Shown: piece by piece, positions 1 through 6,045 of the stretch
Layout of the letters: each line of letters starts with the position of its first letter
How positions within the stretch are numbered: the stretch's first letter is position 1
NCBI GenBank assembly: GCA_035438805.1
Contig: DAORJA010000021.1
Span: 1 to 14,180, forward strand
From: UBA922 sp035438805
Lineage (GTDB): Bacteria > Patescibacteriota > Patescibacteriia > Magasanikbacterales > UBA922
Length of the DNA: 14,180 nt
Direction of reading: 5' to 3'
The notes under the pieces: generated by a model
What the model saw: only the letters and a program-made list of their open reading frames with translations
What the model was told of the DNA's origin: nothing
Databases searched by the model: none
Translations under genes and position numbers: made by a program

Positions 1-19
1 CTCTACGCCTCACATATCA

Positions 20-62
20 AAAACCACCCCGCCCTTCGCGAAGGGCGGGGTGGTTTTGGTTT
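20..62. terminator. Rho-independent terminator, probably bidirectional
   Basis: A perfect 17-bp stem (20-36 with 41-57) closes on a CGCG tetraloop. The stem ends in A/T pairs on both sides, so it can yield a U-rich 3' end on either strand, and the plus-strand side continues into further T residues. It lies just past the minus-strand parB stop codon and would end the parAB transcript. It may also end a plus-strand gene lying left of the window. The same design (GC arm, CGCN-type loop, flanking A and T tracts) recurs at 2618-2655. Confidence 0.85.
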
Positions 63-65
63 TAT

Positions 66-929
66 TTAAAGAATTTCTTCTAAAATTCGTTTCAACTCTT
101 CCCTTGTATGATAGTCAATTACAATCGTGCCTCGATCCCCTTTTCTCGTAATTCGCACTTTTGCATGAAGACGGTCTTCGAGCATCCGTTCCTGTGCTGA
201 GAGATTGGGATCCCGCCTTACTGACCCTTTACGCGATGCCGCACCCTTGCCTGATACTTCGGCTTCGAGCGCACGCACACTCATCTCACGCCCTGCCATG
301 CTTTGAAATACTTCAATTTGCTCTGCCTCATCTTTGAGACTGAGTAGTGCTCGAGCTTTCCCAGCATTGATTTCACCACTAATAAGCGCCTTTTGAATGA
401 CTGACGGTAGATCAAGCAATCGGATCGTGTTTGCAACTGCAGGGCGACTTTTGCCTACCTGCTCTGCAACTTGCGCCTGAGTTAAATTAAATTCTTCCAT
501 GAGCCGTGAATATGCATATGCTTCTTCAATAGCATTCAATGCCTGGCGTTGAATATTTTCAATAAGCGCAAGTTCAAGTCTTTCTTGCTGTGTGGCAGTA
601 CGCACAATCACTGGAACTGTTGCAAGCCCAGCAATTTGTGAAGCTCGCAAACGACGTTCACCTGCAATCAATTCATAGCCGCCTTCTGAACGTTCAGTTA
701 CCACAAGCGGCTGCAAGATCCCATGTTTTTTTATTGACGCAACGAGATCTTCTAAATCCTGATGATTGAATTCTTTTCGAGGCTGTTCTGAATTAGGTGT
801 AATTTCAGATATTGGAACCTGAAGTATTGCATCTCTTTTTTGCGGAACCAATCCGGTTTCTTTTCGGATAATATCACGTACTTTTGCTTGTTGAGGAATA
901 AGAGAGCTTAAGCCCTTGCCAAGTGCCAT
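66..929 (-). CDS. parB: Chromosome partitioning protein ParB
   Basis: ParB binds centromere-like parS sites, spreads as a CTP-dependent clamp and stimulates the ParA ATPase for origin segregation. I place the start at the ATG at 929 because the protein then begins MALGKGLSSL, a classic ParB N-terminus. An in-frame ATG upstream at 1031 would overlap parA. The product is 287 aa, normal for the family. The arginine-rich GERRLRAS box is at residues 90-97 and the ENIQR box at about 124-128. A helix-turn-helix DNA-binding region lies at about 149-174, and a C-terminal dimerisation segment ends the protein. It follows parA with only 10 bp between them, so the two are surely co-transcribed. No SD precedes the start. 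The terminator at 20-62 follows the stop. Identification is secure. Confidence 0.96.
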   Translation of the reverse strand: MALGKGLSSLIPQQAKVRDIIRKETGLVPQKRDAILQVPISEITPNSEQPRKEFNHQDLEDLVASIKKHGILQPLVVTERSEGGYELIAGERRLRASQIAGLATVPVIVRTATQQERLELALIENIQRQALNAIEEAYAYSRLMEEFNLTQAQVAEQVGKSRPAVANTIRLLDLPSVIQKALISGEINAGKARALLSLKDEAEQIEVFQSMAGREMSVRALEAEVSGKGAASRKGSVRRDPNLSAQERMLEDRLHAKVRITRKGDRGTIVIDYHTREELKRILEEIL

Positions 930-939
930 ATAGAAAAAA

Positions 940-1704
940 TTATTGATGACGTTCGAGAATTTCTCTCGCAAGCTTCTCGTATGCTTTTGAACCTTTACCA
1001 TTGGGCTCGTATTGCAAAATTGACTGACCAAAACTTGGTGCTTCAGCTAGACGAATGGTGCGAGGAATTACTGATCGGAAAATATTATTTGGGAAATATT
1101 TATATAGTTCATTCATGACTTCAGTTGAAAGTTTGGTACGTTTATCGAACATGGTTAGTACTGCACCTAATACTTGTAAGTCTGGATGAATATGAGTCTG
1201 TACTAATTTTACGGTTTCTAATAATTGTCCCAATCCTTCAAGTGCATAATATTCTGCCTGCACTGGAATGAGAAGCTGGTCTGCCGCAACAAGACTATTG
1301 ACCGTAAGAAGTCCAAGTGAAGGAGGGCAATCAATCAGAATATAATCATATCCATGTCGAATCTCACTTAATAATTCACGTAGTTGGAATTCTCGGTTTT
1401 CAACTGACACTAATTCGACTGACGCTCCAGCAAGATTCTGAGTTGCTGGCGCAATACGCAAACCTACATGGCTCGTATCTAAAATCGTGTCTGAAATATG
1501 TTTTTGTTTTGCTAATGCTTCATAGATTCCATGTTCAACCTGGCTTCGATTGACCCCAAGCCCACTGGAAGCATTCCCCTGTGGGTCCATATCAATAATC
1601 AATACCATTTTTCCGAGCTCAGCCAAAAAAGCTGCCACATTGACTGTAGTAGTAGTTTTCCCTACTCCACCCTTTTGGTTAACAACGGAAATGACTTTTG
1701 CCAT
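940..1704 (-). CDS. parA: Chromosome partitioning ATPase ParA (Soj-like)
   Basis: A P-loop ATPase that, with ParB, moves or positions replication origins on the nucleoid. The deviant Walker A motif KGGVGKTT is at residues 11-18. The Walker A' motif (IIDMDPQGN) is at about 36-44 and the Walker B region (YILIDCPPSLG) at 121-131. The product is 254 aa, a typical chromosomal Soj length without an N-terminal DNA-binding extension. I chose the ATG at 1704 (MAKVISVVNQ) over the in-frame ATG at 1722. An extended -10 box covers 1724-1732, so transcription should begin near 1717, which excludes the longer form and leaves a leader of about 13 nt. Upstream in-frame sequence runs through the divergent tRNA gene and is not coding. 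parB follows 10 bp downstream. Confidence 0.96.
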   Translation of the reverse strand: MAKVISVVNQKGGVGKTTTTVNVAAFLAELGKMVLIIDMDPQGNASSGLGVNRSQVEHGIYEALAKQKHISDTILDTSHVGLRIAPATQNLAGASVELVSVENREFQLRELLSEIRHGYDYILIDCPPSLGLLTVNSLVAADQLLIPVQAEYYALEGLGQLLETVKLVQTHIHPDLQVLGAVLTMFDKRTKLSTEVMNELYKYFPNNIFRSVIPRTIRLAEAPSFGQSILQYEPNGKGSKAYEKLAREILERHQ

Positions 1705-1723
1705 AGGTATGTAATCGGTCATA

Positions 1724-1732
1724 ATTATAACA
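1724..1732 (-). promoter_or_regulatory. Extended -10 promoter of parAB
   Basis: On the minus strand this reads TGTTATAAT, a perfect consensus extended -10 element (TGnTATAAT). No recognisable -35 is present at 17-18 bp, which extended -10 promoters tolerate. The predicted start near 1717 gives a very short leader before the parA ATG at 1704. The element is back-to-back with the tRNA-Leu promoter, whose -35 begins at 1738. Confidence 0.6.
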
Positions 1733-1737
1733 TATCG

Positions 1738-1766
1738 TTGACAAAAGGGCGAGTAAGATATATCAT
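1738..1766 (+). promoter_or_regulatory. Sigma-70-type promoter of tRNA-Leu
   Basis: A perfect -35 TTGACA (1738-1743), a 17-bp spacer and a -10 TATCAT (1761-1766, five of six consensus bases). Transcription should start near 1773, about nine bases before the mature tRNA 5' end at 1782. A promoter of this quality fits a highly expressed stable RNA. Confidence 0.8.
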
Positions 1767-1781
1767 CTCTCTTATCCATAT

Positions 1782-1865
1782 GCCCAGATGGTGGAATTGG
1801 TAGACACGCGGGACTCAAAATCCCGTGATAGCAATATCGTGAGAGTTCGATTCTCTCTCTGGGCA
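1782..1865 (+). tRNA. tRNA-Leu, anticodon CAA
   Basis: Class II tRNA with a full cloverleaf. The acceptor arms GCCCAGA (1782-1788) and TCTGGGC (1858-1864) pair perfectly, with A at the discriminator position 1865. The anticodon arm is CGGGA / loop CTCAAAA / TCCCG, giving anticodon CAA for UUG codons. A long variable arm follows (GATA paired with TATC), and the T arm is GAGAG TTCGATT CTCTC. The long variable arm and discriminator A both fit leucine. The 3' CCA is not encoded (CTA follows), so it must be added by CCA nucleotidyltransferase. It lies between the divergent parA and the first orphan gene. tRNA 3' ends are common integration targets, but I found no second copy of its 3' end in the window. 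Confidence 0.96.
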
Positions 1866-1870
1866 CTACG

Positions 1871-1905
1871 AAGAAGTCTTTATTAGAGACTTCTTTTGTT
1901 TTACC
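1871..1905 (+). terminator. Rho-independent terminator of tRNA-Leu
   Basis: A 9-bp stem (AAGAAGTCT at 1871-1879 with AGACTTCTT at 1887-1895) and a 7-nt loop, followed by a T-rich tail (TTGTTTT). It begins six bases after the mature tRNA end and separates the tRNA from the promoter at 1914. Confidence 0.8.
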
Positions 1906-1913
1906 TACTATTC

Positions 1914-1942
1914 TTGACAAAAAGAAGAAAAATTGATAGTTT
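1914..1942 (+). promoter_or_regulatory. Probable promoter of orphan gene 1
   Basis: A perfect -35 TTGACA at 1914-1919 is followed at exactly 17 bp by TAGTTT (1937-1942), a weak -10 with three of six bases. An alternative -10 is GATAGT at 1935-1940 with a 15-bp spacer. Its position directly after the tRNA terminator and before a high-GC ORF supports a promoter. The leader would start near 1949. Confidence 0.55.
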
Positions 1943-1945
1943 GAA

Positions 1946-1978
1946 ATGTCGTTCTCGACCATGTCGAATCTCGACATG
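1946..1978 (+). repeat. Tandem/inverted repeat in the leader of orphan gene 1
   Basis: CATGTCGA (1960-1967) and TCGACATG (1971-1978) form a perfect 8-bp inverted repeat around a 3-nt loop. The same stretch also reads as two near-copies of a 15-16 bp unit (ATGTCG followed by CTCGAC), at 1946-1960 and 1961-1976. It begins at the predicted transcription start and ends 22 bp before the ATG at 2001. It could be a leader hairpin or an operator; the sequence does not decide. Confidence 0.6.
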
Positions 1979-2000
1979 CACTTTCCACAATGGACAGACA

Positions 2001-2501
2001 ATGAAAAGTATCACGGTTCCTCTTCCAGAATCTGGAATTCTCGAAAGCCAGGATGGTCCGGATTCGGCACTCGCAAAGTGGCTCGGGTCACTCCACGAAG
2101 CACTGAAACCTCTGAACGGACTCGTGACTCGCGAAGGTGGTGAAGTGGAGGTCTATCTGCGCAACGCCGATGGATCGGGTAAATTCGCCGAACGTGATAG
2201 AGAATTTCTGTGGGGTCCTGCGGCAAACCAGGATGGTGAAGCCTCCGACGACTCCTCAGTCGATGGACTGTGGGTGTTCTATATCAGAATTACCCGAGTC
2301 AACGAATCGAGCACCGATCACATCAGTGGTCCCAACCAAGCAGACATTCTGCACTTCTACCTCGGTGACTTCGAAGGCGAAGGTCGCGTAGCCAAGGCGA
2401 AACTCACACTCGCCCTCGAGATCATCATGAAGCGTCTCACTCCTCCACCCACAGGCTTTAGCAGCCGACTCGCTGACATTCTCACCCTGCTCCGATCGTA
2501 A
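2001..2501 (+). CDS. Orphan protein 1, high-GC, function unknown
   Basis: I do not recognise this 166-aa protein. I place the start at the ATG at 2001 (MKSITVPLPE). The frame stays open upstream, but that part overlaps the promoter and tRNA terminator. No good SD is visible; only a GGAC about eight bases upstream. The sequence looks soluble, with no signal peptide or membrane segment and no cysteine. It has an acidic middle (about residues 72-82, rich in Asp, Glu and Ser), alternating hydrophobic stretches such as GLWVFYIRITRV that suggest beta strands, and a C-terminal region that looks helical. By hand count 91 of 166 codons end in G or C (about 55%), well above the host-like coiled-coil gene at 13265 (about 35%). 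It has its own promoter, a large post-ORF hairpin and a terminator. Codon structure supports a real gene; function and origin are open. Confidence 0.72.
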   Translation: MKSITVPLPESGILESQDGPDSALAKWLGSLHEALKPLNGLVTREGGEVEVYLRNADGSGKFAERDREFLWGPAANQDGEASDDSSVDGLWVFYIRITRVNESSTDHISGPNQADILHFYLGDFEGEGRVAKAKLTLALEIIMKRLTPPPTGFSSRLADILTLLRS

Positions 2502-2502
2502 A

Positions 2503-2527
2503 CTACTGTCTCCCACATATGGGGTAG
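2503..2527 (+). other. Small hairpin directly after the orphan gene 1 stop
   Basis: TCCCA (2511-2515) pairs with TGGGG (2520-2524) around a CATA loop, and CTA (2503-2505) with TAG (2525-2527), leaving a 5-nt bulge on the left. The left arm contains ACTACTGTCT, a near-copy of ACTACTTTGTCT at 2572-2583. It could therefore compete for the same right arm at 2595-2606. No T tract follows, so this is not a terminator by itself. Confidence 0.35.
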
Positions 2528-2558
2528 GAACAACCGTGGAGCCATCGTTCATTCATAC

Positions 2559-2615
2559 AAGGCCGGCCACAACTACTTTGTCTAGATAACATTTAGATAG
2601 AGTAGTGCCGGTCTT
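2559..2615 (+). ncRNA. Long bulged RNA hairpin 3' of orphan gene 1
   Basis: Outer stem of 9 bp (2559-2567 with 2607-2615, one G-U), a 4-nt left bulge (2568-2571), then an inner stem of 13 bp (2572-2584 with 2594-2606, two G-U) and a 9-nt loop. That is 22 pairs with no mismatch in 57 nt. The three wobbles are G-U only in the plus-strand transcript, so the structure appears to belong to RNA made in the sense direction. It ends two bases before the terminator at 2618. It may be a structured 3' UTR, a processed small RNA or an end-protecting element. I do not recognise a known family. Confidence 0.6.
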
Positions 2616-2617
2616 CA

Positions 2618-2655
2618 AAAACCCCACCTTTCGCAAAAGGCGGGGTTTTGTTTTT
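2618..2655 (+). terminator. Rho-independent terminator of orphan unit 1
   Basis: AAAACCCC-A-CCTTT (2618-2631) pairs with AAAGG-C-GGGGTTTT (2636-2649) around a CGCA loop, with one A/C mismatch at 2626/2641. It is followed by GTTTTT. The design matches the host terminator at 20-62. Confidence 0.85.
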
Positions 2656-2681
2656 AAACAAAGATTTTTAACATCCTATAC

Positions 2682-2710
2682 TTGACTTTTTAGCTTATTT
2701 ATGCTATTCT
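2682..2710 (+). promoter_or_regulatory. Promoter of orphan gene 2
   Basis: -35 TTGACT (2682-2687), a 17-bp spacer, -10 TATTCT (2705-2710), and a TGC extension directly before the -10 (2702-2704). The predicted start is near 2717, leaving a leader of about 25 nt before the ATG at 2742. Confidence 0.75.
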
Positions 2711-2741
2711 ATGCGCAAACAAACCCGTTTTTGGAGGGACA

Positions 2742-3365
2742 ATGTATCTTAGCGAGATTTCAATACCTCGTGACATAGGAAAAATCGAGTATGGTCCTCG
2801 GATCAGACTCACACACAACCAACTGGTCGTTGGGGGTTCTGGAAGAGGCGGACAAGTGCGTGCTTCAGTCCATCTGAGCCGAGGCGCACAGTCGACCATC
2901 GTTCAGGAACCATTTGTCGAAACGCTCGACAATGGCGCCACACGACATGGTGTGCGACAGTTCCTCGCCGGAGCAATCGACGTGGTTTTCACTGATGAGG
3001 GCAAACCTCTGATTGTGGAGCCGTCAGTACGCTCTTTCCTCGATAACAGGGTCTTGGTGGTCTGCCACCTCGATTCCGGGCTCGGTTCTCAGAATAATGC
3101 GTGGTTCAATCGCGCACTCGAGGACCCACACGTACTTGCCCGAGGACATCGCTGGTGTAAGCCAGATAGTCCTCAGTACGCAAGCAGCGGCAAAGTCGCA
3201 GAGATCGTGGTCATCCTCAAAGAAGGCGAAAGTCTCAGCTGGAGCCGCAGAGGGAAACGAGGTATTAAGGTCTTCGAAGGAGAAATCATCTACAATGGCC
3301 GCAATAGCAGCGGCCAACCCACGTTCAGCTTCAACCCAACGCAACAAGTGCGGAAGGTGGGATGA
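2742..3365 (+). CDS. Orphan protein 2, high-GC, function unknown
   Basis: A 207-aa protein that I cannot assign. The start at 2742 is well supported by a GGAGGG SD at 2733-2738, four to five bases upstream, and by the promoter at 2682-2710. It looks soluble and basic toward the C-terminus (SWSRRGKRGIKVF at about residues 166-178). It is glycine-, serine- and valine-rich with many short strand-like segments (VVFTDEGKPLIVEP, KVAEIVVILKEGES), and it has only two cysteines. No signal peptide or membrane helix is visible. By hand count 115 of 207 codons end in G or C (about 56%), almost the same as orphan gene 1, which suggests a common origin or common constraint. It forms its own unit between the terminator at 2618 and the hairpin plus terminator at 3377-3453. 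There is no visible sequence similarity to orphan protein 1. Confidence 0.8.
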   Translation: MYLSEISIPRDIGKIEYGPRIRLTHNQLVVGGSGRGGQVRASVHLSRGAQSTIVQEPFVETLDNGATRHGVRQFLAGAIDVVFTDEGKPLIVEPSVRSFLDNRVLVVCHLDSGLGSQNNAWFNRALEDPHVLARGHRWCKPDSPQYASSGKVAEIVVILKEGESLSWSRRGKRGIKVFEGEIIYNGRNSSGQPTFSFNPTQQVRKVG

Positions 3366-3376
3366 ACGTCAGGGAC

Positions 3377-3416
3377 AAGGTCGAGTACAGCGCAACACCA
3401 TGCGCTGCTCGACCTT
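3377..3416 (+). ncRNA. Long bulged hairpin 3' of orphan gene 2
   Basis: AAGGTCGAG (3377-3385) pairs with CTCGACCTT (3408-3416). After a 2-nt left bulge, CAGCGCA (3388-3394) pairs with TGCGCTG (3401-3407) around the loop ACACCA. That gives 16 perfect pairs, starting 11 bases after the stop codon. No T tract follows directly; a separate terminator sits 16 bp further on. Position and design parallel 2559-2615: outer 9-bp arm starting AAGG, left-side bulge, inner arm, then a separate terminator. Confidence 0.6.
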
Positions 3417-3431
3417 CTCCTTACCACATGG

Positions 3432-3453
3432 CCGCACTTAATATGCGGTTTTT
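3432..3453 (+). terminator. Rho-independent terminator of orphan unit 2
   Basis: CCGCA (3432-3436) pairs with TGCGG (3444-3448) around a 7-nt loop, and five T residues follow. The stem is short but has the canonical form. Confidence 0.7.
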
Positions 3454-3485
3454 GAATACCTATAGTGTACAAAAATAAAACCTTA

Positions 3486-3494
3486 TGTTAGACT
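3486..3494 (+). promoter_or_regulatory. Possible extended -10 for the metallophosphoesterase gene
   Basis: TG-T-TAGACT (3486-3494) fits an extended -10 with four of six core bases and no clear -35. The predicted start near 3501 would leave a leader of about 40 nt. The same TAGACT core with a TGn extension appears upstream of scpA. Confidence 0.3.
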
Positions 3495-3541
3495 CTATTT
3501 CGTCTTTGAACATCACTGTTCAATAAAAAAGATACTGACTT

Positions 3542-4513
3542 ATGAAACCCGTGTATTATGATTCAATAATTGGTGGAGGGATTGTGCTTGGCCTTGTCGC
3601 GTGGCTTGGATTTTTATTATCCATTCCTATCCTCTCTGTTTTTTCTCTGATTGCAGTTATTGTCTTGATCTGGGGAAGTTTTATTGAACCAAAAATAATT
3701 GAAACAAGTTATGTACCCATACATATCTCAAAAGTACATCATGAATTTACTATAGCAGTACTTACTGATTTGCATGCAGGTCCCTACAAAAAAACAGATT
3801 TTTTTGAGCGCGTTGTTGAAGAAACAATGAAGCTTAATCCTGATATGGTTGTGTTGGTTGGTGATCACACGTTTAATTGTGTACCCAATCAGGAGGAAGT
3901 ACAGTATCTAACTCCACTAAAAAAATTAACGGAAAAATATCCAGTGTACGCAGTGCACGGGAATCATGAATATGGATTGAGTGATCACTTGGGTACTAAT
4001 CCAACACAGAAAAGATATGCTGATGTAAGCGAACACACAAAAAAAACACTCCAATCATACGGAGTCACCTATCTTCAAAATCAGATTCTTAAACTCAAAG
4101 TGAAAAACCAAGAACTCTACCTATTTGGCGGAGATGAAGTGTGGGCAAACAGTCTGAATTATTCATCTCTTGCTACGAGAAATACTGACTTCCCTCTCAT
4201 TGCACTTATACATAATCCTGTATATCTGTACCATCCTCACCCATCAGGAATTGATCTCACTATTTCTGGGCACACTCATGGAGGCCAACTACGGCTCCCC
4301 TATATCGGACCTCTTGCAAAACCAGATGCAATTATTCCAAAAAAATTATACCAAGGACTTCATGAGCCCGAACGAAAAGGAGAGTATCTATTTGTTTCAC
4401 GAGGACTTGGAGAATCAGAGCCTCGTGCACGACTATTCTGTATACCTGAAATTACACTTCTCACGATTAGCGGGCAAAAAGCATCCGAATCGTCGAACCA
4501 GCAAACAACGTGA
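3542..4513 (+). CDS. Membrane-anchored metallophosphoesterase (YkuE/YaeI-like)
   Basis: A 323-aa calcineurin-like phosphoesterase. Two hydrophobic N-terminal segments (about residues 9-29 and 31-46) anchor it, and the catalytic domain follows. Metal-binding motifs in order are TDLHAG at 75-80 (Asp76, His78), GD at 107-108, GNHE at 140-143, His224 in the LIHNP stretch, and GHTHGGQ at 243-249. All expected metal ligands are present, so it should be active on a phosphomonoester or diester. Family members with this layout act on lipid-linked phosphates or unknown substrates, so the substrate cannot be named. The start at 3542 lacks an SD, like most host genes here, and the codon use is AT-leaning. 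Its last 47 bp overlap the convergent COG2426-type gene, with no terminator between them. Confidence 0.9.
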   Translation: MKPVYYDSIIGGGIVLGLVAWLGFLLSIPILSVFSLIAVIVLIWGSFIEPKIIETSYVPIHISKVHHEFTIAVLTDLHAGPYKKTDFFERVVEETMKLNPDMVVLVGDHTFNCVPNQEEVQYLTPLKKLTEKYPVYAVHGNHEYGLSDHLGTNPTQKRYADVSEHTKKTLQSYGVTYLQNQILKLKVKNQELYLFGGDEVWANSLNYSSLATRNTDFPLIALIHNPVYLYHPHPSGIDLTISGHTHGGQLRLPYIGPLAKPDAIIPKKLYQGLHEPERKGEYLFVSRGLGESEPRARLFCIPEITLLTISGQKASESSNQQTT

Positions 4514-4970
4514 GTAATACTACAATAGTCACGGCAACACAGCCTCCTAAGAAGATAAAAAAGGCTGCTTTTTTGTATTCGATATTGAAGATGAATGCGA
4601 CAAGTGACGCAGTCCATGCACCAGTAAGTGGTAATGGAATGGCAATAAAACTAATAAGTGCAATTGCCCCATATTTCTCATATTTCTTGGCAAACTCTAC
4701 TCGATCTTTTTCTACTTTCTTGATAAGAAAATTCCCAATTACGGGCAATGTGAGGATCCAGTGGTATATCTTTGGAAGTGCCCACAACAATACTAACACA
4801 GGCACCATGTTCCCTCCCAGCGCGAGAAGCCACACTTCCCATACAGGTAGATTAAACGTTTCTATTCCCAAAGGAATTGACACTTGAAATTCAGTTAATG
4901 GAATCATTGAAAGCAAAAACACTGCAAGTTCATGCGGCATTGATGCTACCCATGTTACAGGATTGATCAT
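4467..4970 (-). CDS. COG2426-type small membrane protein (Sm_multidrug_ex family)
   Basis: A 167-aa integral membrane protein with about four or five hydrophobic segments. The conserved stretch ISFIAIPLPLTGAWTASLVA (about residues 106-125) is the hallmark of the family annotated as 'small multi-drug export protein' (PF06695, COG2426). A charged loop (KKVEKDRVEFAKKYEKYG, about 84-101) separates the membrane halves. The biochemical role of the family is unclear despite its name, so export should not be assumed. The start at 4970 follows the carboxypeptidase stop by 3 bp, so the gene is the last of a minus-strand operon. Its 3' end overlaps the convergent phosphoesterase gene. Confidence 0.88.
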   Translation of the reverse strand: MINPVTWVASMPHELAVFLLSMIPLTEFQVSIPLGIETFNLPVWEVWLLALGGNMVPVLVLLWALPKIYHWILTLPVIGNFLIKKVEKDRVEFAKKYEKYGAIALISFIAIPLPLTGAWTASLVAFIFNIEYKKAAFFIFLGGCVAVTIVVLLTLFAGSTIRMLFAR

Positions 4971-4973
4971 ATA

Positions 4974-6026
4974 CTAATTAAGAATCCATTCGTAATTCGC
5001 AAATGTCCAGTTTGCCAGAGCAGTTGCGTCCGTAAAACGTGTTGTTTCATTTTCTGACCCAAGAACTACTACGAGGATTTGTCGTTCAGGACTTTTGGAA
5101 AATTTACCTGAAAAATTATAATCAGATTCAACAATGTAGCCTGTTTTTCCAATAACTGGCTCTGCGAATTCATTGCGAATGGACTGGGTCAGGAGCCAAT
5201 TAGTATTCCGAATGGTGGTAGTTTTTTCTGTTACTGAAGATCTATGGTCAATTGAGCTGATTCCAAGCGCTCCCACGATATGTTCGTGGCGAAGCGCTTC
5301 ACCCAGAAGAAGGGCTGTATCTGACGCTGTGGAAATATTTCCCGGATCAATTCCCGTAGGATCAGTAAAATGAGTGTCAGACATTCCAAGTTCAGCTGCT
5401 TTTTCATTCATACGTGCTAAAAATTCTTCACGTGTATGCCCGCTCCCGTCTACGAGAGTAAGAATTGCACGATTTGATGATCCAATGAGCGCTACTTTGA
5501 ACCATTCTTCAAGTGACGTGGAATCATACCCATACACATGGGAGTCAAAAATTGTATCAGCCGGACTCATAACAATTTTATTCCAATCAGAGATATATTC
5601 CTCCAGCACTAACGCGCTCATTAATTTGGTAATACTCGCAAGTGAGCGTGGGGCATATTGATTATTACCAAACAATACTTCACCTGTTGCAATATCTTTT
5701 ACCAATACAGTCGAAGCAGAAATATCTCTCATCTCAAATGGGATAAACATGTCCCGCTTTTTTGGGATAATCAATGTGGTTGCTATATCGCCTCCAATAA
5801 TATACGGTCTATACTCTTTCATTCCTTTCGCTTCTGTAAGTGGCTTATTTACCACAAGCAGGTTTTTTTCACTTTCTGTTAATTGAAGCGGTTGGTAGAG
5901 GCGACCATGAAACACATACAGTCCCCAGCCTGTCGCGACCACTCCCAGCGCTGATGCACATACTATATTCCTCCATGTATTTGGAGAGATCGCTGCCAGA
6001 TTGTCTATTATTTTTAATTTTCCCAT
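4974..6026 (-). CDS. D-alanyl-D-alanine carboxypeptidase, peptidase S11 family
   Basis: A penicillin-binding serine peptidase that trims the terminal D-Ala of peptidoglycan stem peptides outside the membrane. One N-terminal membrane helix (about residues 20-39) anchors it with the catalytic domain outside. All three active-site motifs are visible: SITK at 131-134 (nucleophile Ser131, Lys134), SSN at 183-185 and KTG at 294-296. At 350 aa it is close to the usual length. It lacks the long C-terminal beta-domain and amphipathic tail of E. coli PBP5, and it is anchored by the N-terminal helix instead. The stop is TAG. The gene lies 19 bp after scpB and 3 bp before the COG2426-type gene. I cannot say which Dac paralogue it represents. 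Confidence 0.92.
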   Translation of the reverse strand: MGKLKIIDNLAAISPNTWRNIVCASALGVVATGWGLYVFHGRLYQPLQLTESEKNLLVVNKPLTEAKGMKEYRPYIIGGDIATTLIIPKKRDMFIPFEMRDISASTVLVKDIATGEVLFGNNQYAPRSLASITKLMSALVLEEYISDWNKIVMSPADTIFDSHVYGYDSTSLEEWFKVALIGSSNRAILTLVDGSGHTREEFLARMNEKAAELGMSDTHFTDPTGIDPGNISTASDTALLLGEALRHEHIVGALGISSIDHRSSVTEKTTTIRNTNWLLTQSIRNEFAEPVIGKTGYIVESDYNFSGKFSKSPERQILVVVLGSENETTRFTDATALANWTFANYEWILN

Positions 6027-6045
6027 ATATGAACTCTTGGCCTGA

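Noticed and set aside
1896..2000. N-terminal extension of orphan protein 1 from an ATG at 1896
   Set aside because: It would start inside the tRNA terminator and read through the promoter at 1914-1942. The composition of this part differs from the rest.
1946..2143. 65-aa ORF with three in-frame ATGs overlapping the start of orphan gene 1
   Set aside because: Its first ATG lies before or at the predicted transcription start, it has no SD, and most of it runs out of frame through the better supported gene. Its repeated MS start reflects the DNA repeat.
2559..2615. Integron attC site after orphan gene 1
   Set aside because: The bulged hairpin and cassette-like layout suggested attC, but the required GTTRRRY and RYYYAAC boxes are not found at the ends on either strand, no integrase gene is visible, and each gene has its own promoter and terminator.
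3013..3441. 142-aa ORF overlapping orphan gene 2 in another frame
   Set aside because: It has no promoter or SD, runs into the post-ORF hairpin and terminator region, and shadows a gene with a good start signal.
1782..3541. Integrative element using tRNA-Leu as attachment site
   Set aside because: No duplicate of the tRNA 3' end and no integrase were found between the tRNA and the phosphoesterase. The location is suggestive only.
4393..4401. parS-like half-site TGTTTCACG inside the phosphoesterase gene
   Set aside because: Only the left half of the parS palindrome (TGTTTCACGTGAAACA) matches; the right half does not (11 of 16 bases overall), and it lies in a coding region.
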